Below are positions 1-13,600 of a stretch of DNA of 64,000 nt, piece after piece. The translations under genes were made by a program, and so were the position numbers. The notes below the pieces were generated by a model. The model worked only from the letters and a program-made list of their open reading frames with translations, ran no database searches and was not told the DNA's origin. This stretch comes from Trichomonas vaginalis G3 (taxonomy: Eukaryota; Parabasalia; Trichomonadida; Trichomonadidae), in NCBI RefSeq assembly GCF_026262505.1, contig NC_067204.1, forward strand, positions 16,036,165 through 16,100,164. The letters run 5' to 3'. The stretch's first letter is position 1. Each line of letters begins with the position of its first letter.

Positions 1-3000
1 TTGATATTTATACCATGCGAAATAAGAAGTTCGGCTGTTTCTCTACTATTTTCTAGTGCTGCAAAAAGAGCGGTTTTCCATCATTATCTTTTTCATTGAT
101 ATTTATACCATGCGAAATAAGAATTCGGCTGTTCTTACTTATATAATGCTGCATGAAGAGCGGTTTTTCCATCATTATCTTTTTCATTGATATTTATACC
201 ATGCGAAATAAGAAGTTCGGCTATTTCTCTATATTATAAAATGCTGCAAAAAGAGCGGTTTTCCATCATTATCTTTTTCATTGATATTTATACCATGCGA
301 AATAAGAAGTTCGGCTGTTTCTCTACTATTTCTAGTGCTGCATCAAAAAGAGCGGTTTTCCATCATTATCTTTTCCATTGATATCTATATCATGTGAAAT
401 AAGAATTTCGGCTGTTTCTTTCCTATTATTAATTGCTGCATCAAAAAGAGCGGTTTGTCCATTATTATCTTTTTCATTGATATTTATACCATGCGAAATA
501 AGAAGTTTGGCTGTTTCTTTACTATTGTGACTTGCTGCAAAATGAAGAGCGGTTCTTCCATCATTATCTTTTTCATTGATATTTATACCGTGTGAAATAA
601 GAAGTTTGGCTATTTCTCTATTATTATAAAATGCTGCAATATGAAGAGCGGTTCTTCCATCATTATCTTTTTCATTGATATTTATACCATGCGAAATAAG
701 AAGTTCGGCTGTTTCTCTACTATTTTCTAGTGCTGCATCAAAAAGAGCGGTTTGTCCATCATTATCTTTTTCATTGATATTTATACCATGCGAAATAAGA
801 AGTTCGGCTGTTTCTCTACTATTTTCTAGTGCTGCATCAAAAAGAGCGGTTTTTCCATCATTATCTTTTTCATTGATATTTATACCATGCGAAATAAGAA
901 GTTCGGCTGTTTCTCTACTATTTTCTATTGCTGCATCAAAAAGAGCGGTTTTTCCATCATTATCTTTTTCATTGATATTTATACCATGCGAAATAAGAAT
1001 TTCGGCTGTTTCTTTACGATTATTTAATGCTGCAAAATGAAGAGCGGTTCTTCCATCATTATCTTTTTCATTGATATTTATACCGTGTGAAATAAGAAGT
1101 TCGGCTATTTCTCTACTATTATAAAATGCTGCCTCAAAAAGAGCGGTTTGTCCATCATTATCTTTTTCATTGATATTTATACCGTGTGAAATAAGAAGTT
1201 CGGCTATTTCTCTACTATTATAAAATGCTGCATCAAAAAGAGCGGTTTTTCCATCATTATCTTTTTCATTGATATTTATACCATGCGAAATAAGAAGTTC
1301 GGCTGTTTCTTTACGATTATTTAATGCTGCAAAATGAAGAGCGGTTCTTCCATCATTATCTTTTTCATTGATATTTATACCATGCTAAATAAGAATTTCG
1401 GCTGTTTCTTTATCTATATAATGCTGCTATGAAGAAGCGGTTTTCCATCATTATCTTTTTCATTGATATTTATACCATGCGAAATAAGAAGTTTCGGCTA
1501 TTTCTCTATTATTATAAAATGCTGCAAATGAAGAGCGGTTTTCCATCATTATCTTTTTCATTGATATTTATACCATGCGAAATAAGAAGTTCGGCTGTTT
1601 CTCTACTATTTTCTAGTGCTGCATCAAAAAGAGCGGTTTTCCATCATTATCTTTTTCATTGATATTTATACCATGCGAAATAAGAAGTTCGGCTGTTTCT
1701 CTACTATTTTTAGTGCTGCATCAAAAAGAGCGGTTTTCCATCATTATCTTTTTCATTGATATTTATACCATGCGAAATAAGAAGTTCGGCTGTTTCTTAC
1801 TATTTTATGCTGCATCAAAAAGAGCGGTTTTCCATCATTATCTTTTTCATTGATATTTATACCATGCGAAATAAGAAGTTCGGCTGTTTCTCTACTTATT
1901 TTCTATGCTGCATCAAAAAGAGCGGTTTTTCCATCATTATCTTTTTCATTGATATTTATACCATGCGAAATAAGAATTTCGGCTGTTTCTTTACGATTAT
2001 TTAATGCTGCAAAATGAAGAGCGGTTCTTCCATCATTATCTTTTTCATTGATATTTATACCGTGTGAAATAAGAAGTTCGGCTATTTCTCTACTATTATA
2101 AATGCTGCCTCAAAAAGAAGCGGTTTGTCCATCATTATCTTTTTCATTGATATTTATACCATGCGAAATAAGAATTTCGGCTGTTTCTCTACTATTATTA
2201 AATGCTGCAAAATGAAGAGCGGTTTTCCATCATTATCTTTTTCATTGATATTTATACCGTGTGAAATAAGAGTTCGGCTATTTCTCTACTATTATAAAAT
2301 GCTGCTCAAAAAGAGCGGTTTGTCCATCATTATCTTTTTCATTGATATTTATACCATGCGAAATAAGAAGTTCGGCTGTTTCTCTACTATTATAAAATGC
2401 TGCAAAAAGAGCGGTTTTCCATCATTATCTTTTTCATTGATATTTATACCATGTGAAATAAGAATTCGGCTGTTTCTCTACTTATTATAAAATGCTGCAA
2501 AAGAAGAGCGGTTTTCCATCATTATCTTTTTCATTGATATTTATACCGTGTGAAATAAGAAGTTCGGCTATTTCTCTACTATTATAAAATGCTGCCTCAA
2601 AAAGAGCGGTTTGTCCATCATTATCTTTTTCATTGATATTTATACCATGCGAAATAAGAAGTTTCGGCTATTTCTCTACTATTATAAATGCTGCTCAAAA
2701 AGAGCGGTTTGTCCATCATTATCTTTTTCATTGATATTTATACCATGCGAAATAAGAATTTCGGCTGTTTCTCTATTATTATAAAATGCTGCATGAAGAG
2801 CGGTTTGTCCATCATTATCTTTTTCATTGATATTTATACCATGTGAAATAAGAAGTTCGGCTATTTCTCTATTATTATAAAATGCTGCAAAAATGAAGAG
2901 CGGTTTCCATCATTATCTTTTTCATTGATATTTATACCATGCGAAATAAGAAGTTCGGCTATTTCTCTACTATTATAAAATGCTGCTCAAAAAGAGCGGT

Positions 3001-6000
3001 TTGTCCATCATTATCTTTTTCATTGATATTTATACCATGTGAAATAAGAAGTTCGGCTATTTCTCTACTATTATAAAATGCTGCTCAAAAAGAGCGGTTT
3101 GTCCATCATTATCTTTTTCATTGATATTTATACCATGCAAATAAGAAGTTCGGCTATTTCTTTATCTATTATAACTGTCAAAGAGCGGTTTGTCCATCAT
3201 TATCTTTTTCATTGATATTTATACCATGCGAAATAAGAATTCGGCTATTTCTCTATTATTATAAAATGCTGCAAAAAAGAGCGGTTTTCCATCATTATCT
3301 TTTTCATTGATATTTATACCGTGTGAAATAAGAAGTTCGGCTATTTCTCTACTATTATAAAATGCTGCCTCAAAAAGAGCGGTTTGTCCATCATTATCTT
3401 TTTCATTGATATTTATACCGTAAATAAGAAGTTCGGCTATTTCTCTACTATTATAAAATGCTGCCTCAAAAAGAGCGGTTTTCCATCATTATCTTTTTCA
3501 TTGATATTTATACCATGCGAAATAAGAAGTTCGGCTGTTTCTCTACTATTATAGTGCTGCATCAAAAAGAGCGGTTTTCCATCATTATCTTTTCATTGAT
3601 ATTTATACCATGTGAAATAAGAAGTTCGGCTATTTCTCTACTATTATAAAATGCTGCTCAAAAAGAGCGGTTTGTCCATCATTATCTTTTTCATTGATAT
3701 TTATACCATGCGAAATAAGAATTTCGGCTGTTTCTCTATTATTATAAAATGCTGCAAAATGAAGAGCGGTTTTCCATCATTATCTTTTTCATTGATATTT
3801 ATACCATGCGAAATAAGAAGTTCGGCTATTTCTCTACTATTATAAAATGCTGCCTCAAAAAGAGCGGTTTTCCATCATTATCTTTTTCATTGATATTTAT
3901 ACCATGCGAAATAAGAAGTTCGGCTGTTTCTCTACTATTATAATGCTGCTCAAAAAGAGCGGTTTTCCATCATTATCTTTTTCATTGATATTTATACCAT
4001 GTAAGAATTTCGGCTGTTTCTTACTATTATATAATGTGCCATGAAAAGAGCGGTTTTCCATCATTATCTTTTTCATTGATATTTATACCATGCGAAATAA
4101 GAATTTCGGCTGTTTTCTCTATTATTATAAAATGCTGCAAAATGAAGAGCGGTTTTCCATCATTATCTTTTTCATTGATATTTATACCATGCGAAATAAG
4201 AAGTTCGGCTGTTTCTCTATATTATAATGCTGCAAATGAAGAGCGGTTTTCCATCATTATCTTTTTCATTGATATTTATACCATGCGAAATAAGAATTTC
4301 GTGTATTATTTAATGCTGCAAAAAGAGAGAGCGGTTTTCCATCATTATCTTTTTCATTGATATTTATATATGCGAAATAAGAAGTTCGGCTATTTCTCTA
4401 CTATTATAAAATGCTGCATCAAAAAGAGCGGTTTGTCCATCATTATCTTTTTCATTGATATTTATACCATGCGAAATAAGAAGTTCGGCTATTTCTCTAC
4501 TATTATAAATGCTGCTCAAAAAGAGCGGTTTTGTCCATCATTATCTTTTTCATTGATATTTATACCATGCGAAATAAGAAGTTCGGCTGTTTCTTACTAT
4601 ATAATGCTGCAAAGAGCGGTTTCCATCATTATCTTTTTCATTGATATTTATACCATGCGAAATAAGAAGTTTCGGCTGTTTCTCTATATTATAAAATGCT
4701 GAATGAAGAGAGCGGTTTTCCATCATTATCTTTTTCATTGATATTTATACCATGCGAAATAAGAAGTTTGGCTATTTCTTTACTATTTTATATGCTGCAA
4801 AGAAGAGCGGTTTTCCATCATTATCTTTTTCATTGATATTTATACCATGCGAAATAAGAAGTTTGGCTGTTTCTCTACTATTTATGCTGCATCAAAAAGA
4901 GCGGTTTTCCATCATTATCTTTTTCATTGATATTTATACATGCGAAATAAGAAGTTCGGCTGTTTCTCTACTATTTCTAGTGCTGCATCAAAAAGAGCGG
5001 TTTTCCATCATTATCTTTTTCATTGATATTTATACCGTGCGAAATAAGAAGTTCGGCTATTTCTCTACTATTATTAGTGCTGCTCAAAAGAGCGGTTTTC
5101 CATCATTATCTTTTTCATTGATATTTATACCATGCGAAATAAGAAGTTCGGCTTTTCTCTACTATTTTAGTGCTGCATCAAAAAGAGCGGTTTTCCATCA
5201 TTATCTTTTTCATTGATATTTATACCATGCGAAATAAGAAGTTCGGCTGTTTCTCTACTATTATGCTGCCTCAAAAAGAGCGGTTTGTCCATCATTATCT
5301 TTTTCATTGATATTTATACCATGCGAAATAAGAATTTCGGCTGTTTCTCTATTATTATAAAAATGCTGCAAAAAGAGCGGTTTTCCATCATTATCTTTTT
5401 CATTGATATTTATACCATGCGAAATAAGAATTTCGGCTGTTTCTCTATTATTATAAAATGCTGCAAATGAAGAGCGGTTTTCCATCATTATCTTTTTCAT
5501 TGATATTTATACCATGCGAAATAAGAAGTTCGGCTGTTTCTTACATTATTATTGCTGCAAATGAAGAGCGGTTTTCCATCATTATCTTTTTCATTGATAT
5601 TATACCATGTGAAATAAGAAGTTCGGCTGTTTCTCTATTATAATGCTGCTCAAAAAGAGCGGTTTTCCATCATTATCTTTTTCATTGATATTTATACCAT
5701 GCGAAATAAGAAGTTCGGCTGTTTTCTTTACTATTTATTGCTGCAAAATGAGAGCGGTTTTTCCATCATTATCTTTTTCATTGATATTTATACCATGCGA
5801 AATAAGAAGTTCGGCTATTTCTCTATTTATTATAAAATGCTGCATCAAAAAAGCGGTTTTCCATCATTATCTTTTTCATTGATATTTATACCATGCGAAA
5901 TAAGAAGTTTCGGCTGTTTCTTTACTATTTAGTGCTGCATAAAAGAGCGGTTGTCCATCATTATCTTTTTCATTGATATTTATACCATGCGAAATAAGAA

Positions 6001-9000
6001 GTTCGGCTGTTTCTCTACTATTTAGTGCTGCAAAAAAGAGCGTTTTTCCATCATTATCTTTTTCATTGATATTTATACCATGCGAAATAAGAAGTTCGGC
6101 TGTTCTCTTACTATTTCTATGCTGCTATGAAAGCGGTTTTCCATCATTATCTTTTTCATTGATATTTATACCATGCGAAAAGAATTCGGCTGTTTCTTAC
6201 TATTATTAATGCTGCAAAAGAAGAGCGGTTTCCATCATTATTTTTCATTGATATTTATACCATGTGAAATAAGAAGTTCGGCTGTTTCTACTATTATATA
6301 AATGCTGCATAAAGAGCGGTTTTTCCATCATTATCTTTTTCATTGATATTTATACGTGTGAAATAAGAAGTTTCGGCTATTTCTCTACTATTATATAAAT
6401 GCTGCAAAAAGAGCGGTTTTCCATCATTATCTTTTTATTGATATTTTACCATGCGAAATAAGAAGTTCGGCTATTTCTCTAATTATTTAAATGCTGCAAA
6501 AGAAAGCGTTTTCCATCATTATCTTTTTCATTGATATTTATACCATGCGAAATAAGAAGTTCGGCTATTTCTCTACTATTATAAAATGCTGCCTCAAAAA
6601 GAGCGGTTTGTCCATCATTATCTTTTTCATTGATATTTATACCATGCTAAATAAGAATTTCGGTTGTTTCTTTATCTATATAACGTGTTGCTTTATGAAG
6701 AGCGGTTTGTCCAATATTATCTTTTTCATTGATATTTATACCATGCGAAATAAGAAGTTTGGCTGTTTCTTTACTATTGTGACTTGCTGCAATATGAAGT
6801 GCGGTTTTTCCATCATTATCTTTTTCATTGATATTTATACCATGCGAAATAAGAAGTTTGGCTGTTTCTTTACTATTGTGACTTGCTGCAAAATGAAGAG
6901 CGGTTCTTCCATCATTATCTTTTTCATTGATATTTATACCGTGTGAAATAAGGAGTTCGGCTATTTCTCTACTATTATAAAATGCTGCCTCAAAAAGAGC
7001 GGTTTGTCCATCATTATCTTTTTCATTGATATTTATACCATGCTAAATAAGAAGTTTGGCTGTTTCTCTACTATTTTCTAGTGCTGCATCAAAAAGAGCG
7101 GTTTTTCCATCATTATCTTTTTCATTGATATTTATACCGTGTGAAATAAGAAGTTCGGCTATTTCTCTACTATTATAAAATGCTGCCTCAAAAAGAGCGG
7201 TTTGTCCATCATTATCTTTTTCATTGATATTTATACCATGCGAAATAAGAATTTCGGCTGTTTCTCTATTATTATAAAATGCTGCAAAATGAAGAGCGGT
7301 TCTTCCATCATTATCTTTTTCATTGATATTTATACCGTGTGAAATAAGAAGTTCGGCTATTTCTCTACTATTATAAAATGCTGCCTCAAAAAGAGCGGTT
7401 TGTCCATCATTATCTTTTTCATTGATATTTATACCATGCGAAATAAGAAGTTCGGCTATTTCTCTACTATTATAAAATGCTGCCTCAAAAAGAGCGGTTT
7501 GTCCATCATTATCTTTTTCATTGATATTTATACCATGCTAAATAAGAATTTCGGTTGTTTCTTTATCTATATAACGTGTTGCTTTATGAAGAGCGGTTTG
7601 TCCAATATTATCTTTTTCATTGATATTTATACCATGCGAAATAAGAATTTCGGCTATTTCTCTATTATTATAAAATGCTGCAAAATGAAGAGCGGTTCTT
7701 CCATCATTATCTTTTTCATTGATATTTATACCATGCGAAATAAGAAGTTCGGCTATTTCTCTATTATTATAAAATGCTGCAATATGAAGAGCGGTTTTTC
7801 CATCATTATCTTTTTCATTGATATTTATACCATGCGAAATAAGAATTTCGGCTGTTTCTTTACGATTATTTAATGCTGCAAAATGAAGAGCGGTTCTTCC
7901 ATCATTATCTTTTTCATTGATATTTATACCGTGTGAAATAAGAAGTTCGGCTATTTCTCTACTATTATAAAATGCTGCCTCAAAAAGAGCGGTTTGTCCA
8001 TCATTATCTTTTTCATTGATATTTATACCATGCGAAATAAGAAGTTCGGCTATTTCTCTACTATTATAAAATGCTGCCTCAAAAAGAGCGGTTTGTCCAT
8101 CATTATCTTTTTCATTGATATTTATACCATGCTAAATAAGAATTTCGGCTGTTTATTTATCTATATAACGTGTTGCCTTATGAAGAGCGGTTTGTCCAAT
8201 ATTATCTTTTTCATTGATATTTATACCATCGAAATAAGAAGTTTCGGCTGTTTCTTTACTATTGTGACTTCTGCAAAATAAGAGCGGTTTTCCATCATTT
8301 CTTTTTCATTGATATTTATACCATGCGAAATAAGAAGTTTGGCTGTTTCTTTACTATTTGACTTGCTGCAATATGAAGAGCGGTTTTTTCCATCATTATC
8401 TTTTTCATTGATATTTATACCATGCGAAATAAGAAGTTTTGGCTGTTCTTTACTATTGGACTTGCTGCAAAATGAAGAGCGGTTTTTCCATCATTATCTT
8501 TTTCATTGATATTTATACCATGCGAATAAGAAGTTCGGCTGTTTCTCTACTATTTTCTAGTGCTGACTCAAAAGAGCGGTTTTTCCATCATTATCTTTTT
8601 CATTGATATTTATACCATGCGAAATAAAGAAGTTCGGCTGTTTTCTACTATTTTTCTAGTGCTGTCATTTTTTTATAAAAGAGCGGTTTTTTCCATCATT
8701 ATCTTTTTCATTGTATTTATATACCTATGCGAAATAAGAAGTTCGGCTTTTCTCTCTATTATTATAAATGTGCTTGCCTGTTTCATAAATTGATTCTTGT
8801 TTGGTCCATTTCTATTGTTTTAATCTTTGTTTCATTGTATTGTTATTTTATGGTAGAGTTTTCTCATGTGTAAATGGGTTTTTTTTATATTAATTTCTTT
8901 TTTTGTTTTCTTTTTTTATCTATATTTTATCTGTTTCTTTTTGAAGTAGCGTTGGTCTCATATATATCTTTTTCATTGATATTTATACCGATGTGAAATA

Positions 9001-12000
9001 AGAAGTTCGGCTATTTCTCTATTATTATAAAATGCTGCCTCAAAAAGAGCGGTTTTTCCATCATTATCTTTTTCATTGATATTTATACCATGCGAAATAA
9101 GAAGTTCGGCTGTTTCTCTACTATTTTAAAATGCTGCATCAAAAAGAGCGGTTTTTCCATCATTATCTTTTTCATTGATATTTATACCATGCGAAATAAG
9201 AAGTTCGGCTGTTTCTCTACTATTTTCTAGTGCTGCATCAAAAAGAGCGGTTTTTCCATCATTATCTTTTTCATTGATATTTATACCATGCGAAATAAGA
9301 AGTTCGGCTGTTTCTCTACTATTTTCTAGTGCTGCATCAAAAAGAGCGGTTTTTCCATCATTATCTTTTTCATTGATATTTATACCATGCGAAATAAGAA
9401 GTTCGGCTGTTTCTCTACTATTTTCTAGTGCTGCATCAAAAAGAGCGGTTTTTCCATCATTATCTTTTTCATTGATATTTATACCATGCTAAATAAGAAT
9501 TTCGGCTGTTTATTTATCTATATAACGTGTTGCTTTATGAAGAGCGGTTTGTCCAATATTATCTTTTTCATTGATATTTATACCATGCGAAATAAGAATT
9601 TCGGCTATTTCTCTATTATTATAAAATGCTGCAAAATGAAGAGCGGTTTTTCCATCATTATCTTTTTCATTGATATTTATACCATGCGAAATAAGAAGTT
9701 TGGCTATTTCTCTATTATTATAAAATGCTGCAATATGAAGAGCGGTTTTTCCATCATTATCTTTTTCATTGATATTTATACCATGCGAAATAAGAATTTC
9801 GGCTGTTTCTTTACGATTATTTAATGCTGCAAAATGAAGAGCGGTTCTTCCATCATTATCTTTTTCATTGATATTTATACCGTGTGAAATAAGAAGTTCG
9901 GCTATTTCTCTACTATTATAAAATGCTGCCTCAAAAAGAGCGGTTTGTCCATCATTATCTTTTTCATTGATATTTATACCGTGTGAAATAAGAAGTTCGG
10001 CTATTTCTCTACTATTATAAAATGCTGCCTCAAAAAGAGCGGTTTGTCCATCATTATCTTTTTCATTGATATTTATACCATGCTAAATAAGAATTTCGGC
10101 TGTTTATTTATCTATATAACGTGTTGCTTTATGAAGAGCGGTTTGTCCAATATTATCTTTTTCATTGATATTTATACCATGTGAAATAAGAATTTCGGCT
10201 ATTTCTCTATTATTATAAAATGCTGCAAAATGAAGAGCGGTTTTTCCATCATTATCTTTTTCATTGATATTTATACCATGCGAAATAAGAAGTTTGGCTG
10301 TTTCTTTACTATTGTGACTTGCTGCAATATGAAGTGCGGTTTTTCCATCATTATCTTTTTCATTGATATTTATACCATGCGAAATAAGAAGTTTGGCTGT
10401 TTCTTTACTATTGTGACTTGCTGCAAAATGAAGAGCGGTTCTTCCATCATTATCTTTTTCATTGATATTTATACCATGCGAAATAAGAAGTTCGGCTGTT
10501 TCTCTACTATTTTCTAGTGCTGCATCAAAAAGAGCGGTTTGTCCATCATTATCTTTTTCATTGATATTTATACCATGCGAAATAAGAAGTTCGGCTGTTT
10601 CTCTACTATTTTCTAGTGCTGCATCAAAAAGAGCGGTTTTTCCATCATTATCTTTTTCATTGATATTTATACCATGCGAAATAAGAAGTTCGGCTATTTC
10701 TCTACTATTATAAAATGCTGCCTCAAAAAGAGCGGTTTGTCCATCATTATCTTTTTCATTGATATTTATACCATGCTAAATAAGAATTTCGGTTGTTTCT
10801 TTATCTATATAACGTGTTGCTTTATGAAGAGCGGTTTGTCCAATATTATCTTTTTCATTGATATTTATACCATGCGAAATAAGAATTTCGGCTATTTCTC
10901 TATTATTATAAAATGCTGCAATATGAAGAGCGGTTCTTCCATCATTATCTTTTTCATTGATATTTATACCATGCGAAATAAGAAGTTCGGCTGTTTCTCT
11001 ACTATTTTCTAGTGCTGCATCAAAAAGAGCGGTTTTTCCATCATTATCTTTTTCATTGATATTTATACCATGCGAAATAAGAAGTTCGGCTGTTTCTCTA
11101 CTATTTTCTAGTGCTGCATCAAAAAGAGCGGTTTTTCCATCATTATCTTTTTCATTGATATTTATACCATGCGAAATAAGAAGTTCGGCTGTTTCTCTAC
11201 TATTTTCTAGTGCTGCATCAAAAAGAGCGGTTTTTCCATCATTATCTTTTTCATTGATATTTATACCATGCGAAATAAGAAGTTCGGCTGTTTCTCTACT
11301 ATTTTCTAGTGCTGCATCAAAAAGAGCGGTTTTTCCATCATTATCTTTTTCATTGATATTTATACCATGCTAAATAAGAATTTCGGCTGTTTATTTATCT
11401 ATATAACGTGTTGCTTTATGAAGAGCGGTTTGTCCAATATTATCTTTTTCATTGATATTTATACCATGCGAAATAAGAATTTCGGCTATTTCTCTATTAT
11501 TATAAAATGCTGCAAAATGAAGAGCGGTTTTTCCATCATTATCTTTTTCATTGATATTTATACCATGCGAAATAAGAAGTTTGGCTGTTTCTTTACTATT
11601 GTGACTTGCTGCAATATGAAGTGCGGTTTTTCCATCATTATCTTTTTCATTGATATTTATACCATGCGAAATAAGAAGTTTGGCTATTTCTCTATTATTA
11701 TAAAATGCTGCAATATGAAGAGCGGTTCTTCCATCATTATCTTTTTCATTGATATTTATACCATGCGAAATAAGAAGTTCGGCTGTTTCTCTACTATTTT
11801 CTAGTGCTGCATCAAAAAGAGCGGTTTTTCCATCATTATCTTTTTCATTGATATTTATACCATGCGAAATAAGAAGTTCGGCTGTTTCTCTACTATTTTC
11901 TAGTGCTGCATCAAAAAGAGCGGTTTTTCCATCATTATCTTTTTCATTGATATTTATACCATGCGAAATAAGAAGTTCGGCTTGTTTCTCTATATTTCTA

Positions 12001-12092
12001 GTGCTGCATCAAAAAGAGCGGTTTTTCCATCATTATCTTTTTCATTGATATTTATACCATGCGAAATAAGAAGTTCGGCTGTTTCTTTACGA
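1..12092 (-). repeat. Degenerate 99-bp ankyrin repeat array (about 120 units)
   Basis: On the minus strand each 99-bp unit encodes one 33-residue ankyrin repeat of the form ETAELLISHGININEKDNDG followed by a TALHxAA helix start. The array continues the C-terminus of the ankyrin gene that starts at 13,583, but the frame is lost near 12,110. Quality varies by block: about 490-1,420, 6,480-8,220 and 8,990-11,960 keep exact 99-bp spacing, whereas about 1,420-6,480, 8,220-8,990 and 11,960-12,140 carry small indels in nearly every unit. Even the clean blocks contain recurrent in-frame TAG codons, where the Ser codon of ISHG is TAG (for example 6,647-6,649, 7,538-7,540, 10,083-10,085 and 11,370-11,372). 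As assembled it cannot be one protein. It is either a decayed gene end or partly a consensus artefact. Confidence 0.9.
8770..8985. other. T-rich scrambled stretch inside the ankyrin array
   Basis: About 215 bases where the 99-bp pattern breaks down into T-rich sequence. Faint traces of the unit remain, such as a GGTCCAT-like and a TTTCATTG-like segment in the right order. The array resumes cleanly at about 8,960. It is either an extremely eroded unit pair or a poorly resolved consensus. Confidence 0.6.
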
Positions 12093-13583
12093 TTATTTAA
12101 TGCTGCAAATGAGAGCAAATATCGGGTTCTTACTCATATTATCTTTTTCATTGATATTTATACCGTGTGAAATAAGAAGTTCGGCTATTTCTTTACAATT
12201 ATTTTCCATTGAATAATGAAGTGTAGTTTTCCCATTATTATCTTTTCCATTGATATCTATATCATGTGAAATAAGAATTTCGGCTGTTTCTTTCCTATTA
12301 TTAATTGCTGCATCAAAAAGAGCGGTTTGTCCATTATTATCTTTTTCATTGATATTTATACCATGCGAAATAAGAAGTTTGGCTGTTTCTTTACTATTGT
12401 GACTTGCTGCAAAATGAAGAGCGGTTCTTCCATCATTATCTTTTTCATTGATATTTATACCGTGTGAAATAAGAAGTTTGGCTGTTTCTTTACTATTGTG
12501 ACTTGCTGCAATATGAAGTGCGGTTTTTCCATCATCATCTTTTTCATTGATATCTATATCTTGTTTATTGTTGACTATAATTTGATTGTATGACTCAAGT
12601 AATAATCTGCAAATATCAGAATTTTTCGATTTACTTGCAAAATAAATAATTCCACATTTAGTGTGATTATGTTTGTTAGAAAATGAATTGTTTTTGAAAA
12701 TATCTATTGTTTGCGGAAATGCAGCACCCCATGGAAAGATGTAATATTTGTTCCTTTTGAATAGAAGAAATACAGCATTAAGGTTTTGAAATCTGATGAT
12801 ATCTTTATAAATAGGTCTATAATTTGCATCTCCCATACAATTCCTTTCTTTTCCCGATTTCCAATCCTCACCGTATAAATCATCAAGCTCGAAAATCTCT
12901 CTATCTAAAACATATTCAAGTAATTCGTGATTGTGTGATCTTATAATGCTTCTGAGACAATCAATATCCATTTTATTTTCTTTCAAGCATTCGTTGATGA
13001 TGTCTTGATTTCCTCCAATTACTGAGTAGCTAAGACACCTTTCAGTTATTAAACTGATTTGATTCGAAATCAAGAAATAAAAAATGTTAACAGATCCAAA
13101 GTAGGCACATGCTTCAATTAGTGATAACTCTGCAAAACATTCATCATCGTGATAAGCATTGTACCAGAAATTAGGAATTTCGAGAAAAATGTCACCAGAT
13201 ATTGAATTTTGAGTTAAGTATTCCTTGAACTTATCAATTTGATCATGCATAACTATAAATTTAATCGAACTCTCCGTTTCAAAATGTTTTTCCGAAACTC
13301 CGGTTAGGTCAGCCCCGATCTGTTCGAGTATTTTGACGTAATTCGCTCCAGATGCATAATTGTATCTAATTGCCTCATGAATTAACTTTGTAAGTTGATT
13401 GATTGAAAGTTGATACTTCGAAATCAAAGTATTTGTAATTATACTGCACATATCTTCGATAGGTTCATTAGATTTTATGTGAAAGAGCTTTTCAAGCGCC
13501 CCTATAAAATCCGCATATTGTTTTGAATAGTCAGAACTCATAATGAAAAAAAAAGCAATTGCTACTCCACTCATTTTATACAT
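12093..13583 (-). CDS. DUF3447-ankyrin repeat protein, N-terminal part
   Basis: This is a 496-codon frame. Residues about 15-340 match the layout of the Trichomonas DUF3447 family: a long helical N-terminus, then a core of the type SLIEACAYFGSVNIFYFLIS followed by a CLSYSVIGGNQDIINECL motif. From about residue 350 four to five ankyrin repeats follow, each ending ISHGININEKDN or similar. The frame stops at 12,093 because a unit near 12,105-12,135 is corrupted, and further ankyrin units continue downstream out of frame. The first ATG (13,581-13,583) lies 21 nt after an Inr on the minus strand. A second candidate, MSSDYSKQY at 13,541, looks more like the usual family N-terminus. Ankyrin proteins of this family are of unknown function, and cytosolic protein binding is the general expectation. 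Confidence 0.85.
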   Translation of the reverse strand: MYKMSGVAIAFFFIMSSDYSKQYADFIGALEKLFHIKSNEPIEDMCSIITNTLISKYQLSINQLTKLIHEAIRYNYASGANYVKILEQIGADLTGVSEKHFETESSIKFIVMHDQIDKFKEYLTQNSISGDIFLEIPNFWYNAYHDDECFAELSLIEACAYFGSVNIFYFLISNQISLITERCLSYSVIGGNQDIINECLKENKMDIDCLRSIIRSHNHELLEYVLDREIFELDDLYGEDWKSGKERNCMGDANYRPIYKDIIRFQNLNAVFLLFKRNKYYIFPWGAAFPQTIDIFKNNSFSNKHNHTKCGIIYFASKSKNSDICRLLLESYNQIIVNNKQDIDINEKDDDGKTALHIAASHNSKETAKLLISHGININEKDNDGRTALHFAASHNSKETAKLLISHGININEKDNNGQTALFDAAINNRKETAEILISHDIDINGKDNNGKTTLHYSMENNCKEIAELLISHGININEKDNMSKNPIFALICSIK

Positions 13584-13600
13584 GGCACGGTGGGCGCAAA

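Noticed and set aside
1-12092. CRISPR-like array
   Set aside because: The constant 40-50-base segments and variable parts superficially look like repeats and spacers, but the units are continuous 99-bp ankyrin codons and the variable parts are related to one another.
187-12170. Many plus-strand frames in the array reading SFSLIFIPCEIRSSAVSLL or similar
   Set aside because: They are antisense shadows of the minus-strand ankyrin repeats; their regularity comes from the 99-bp unit.
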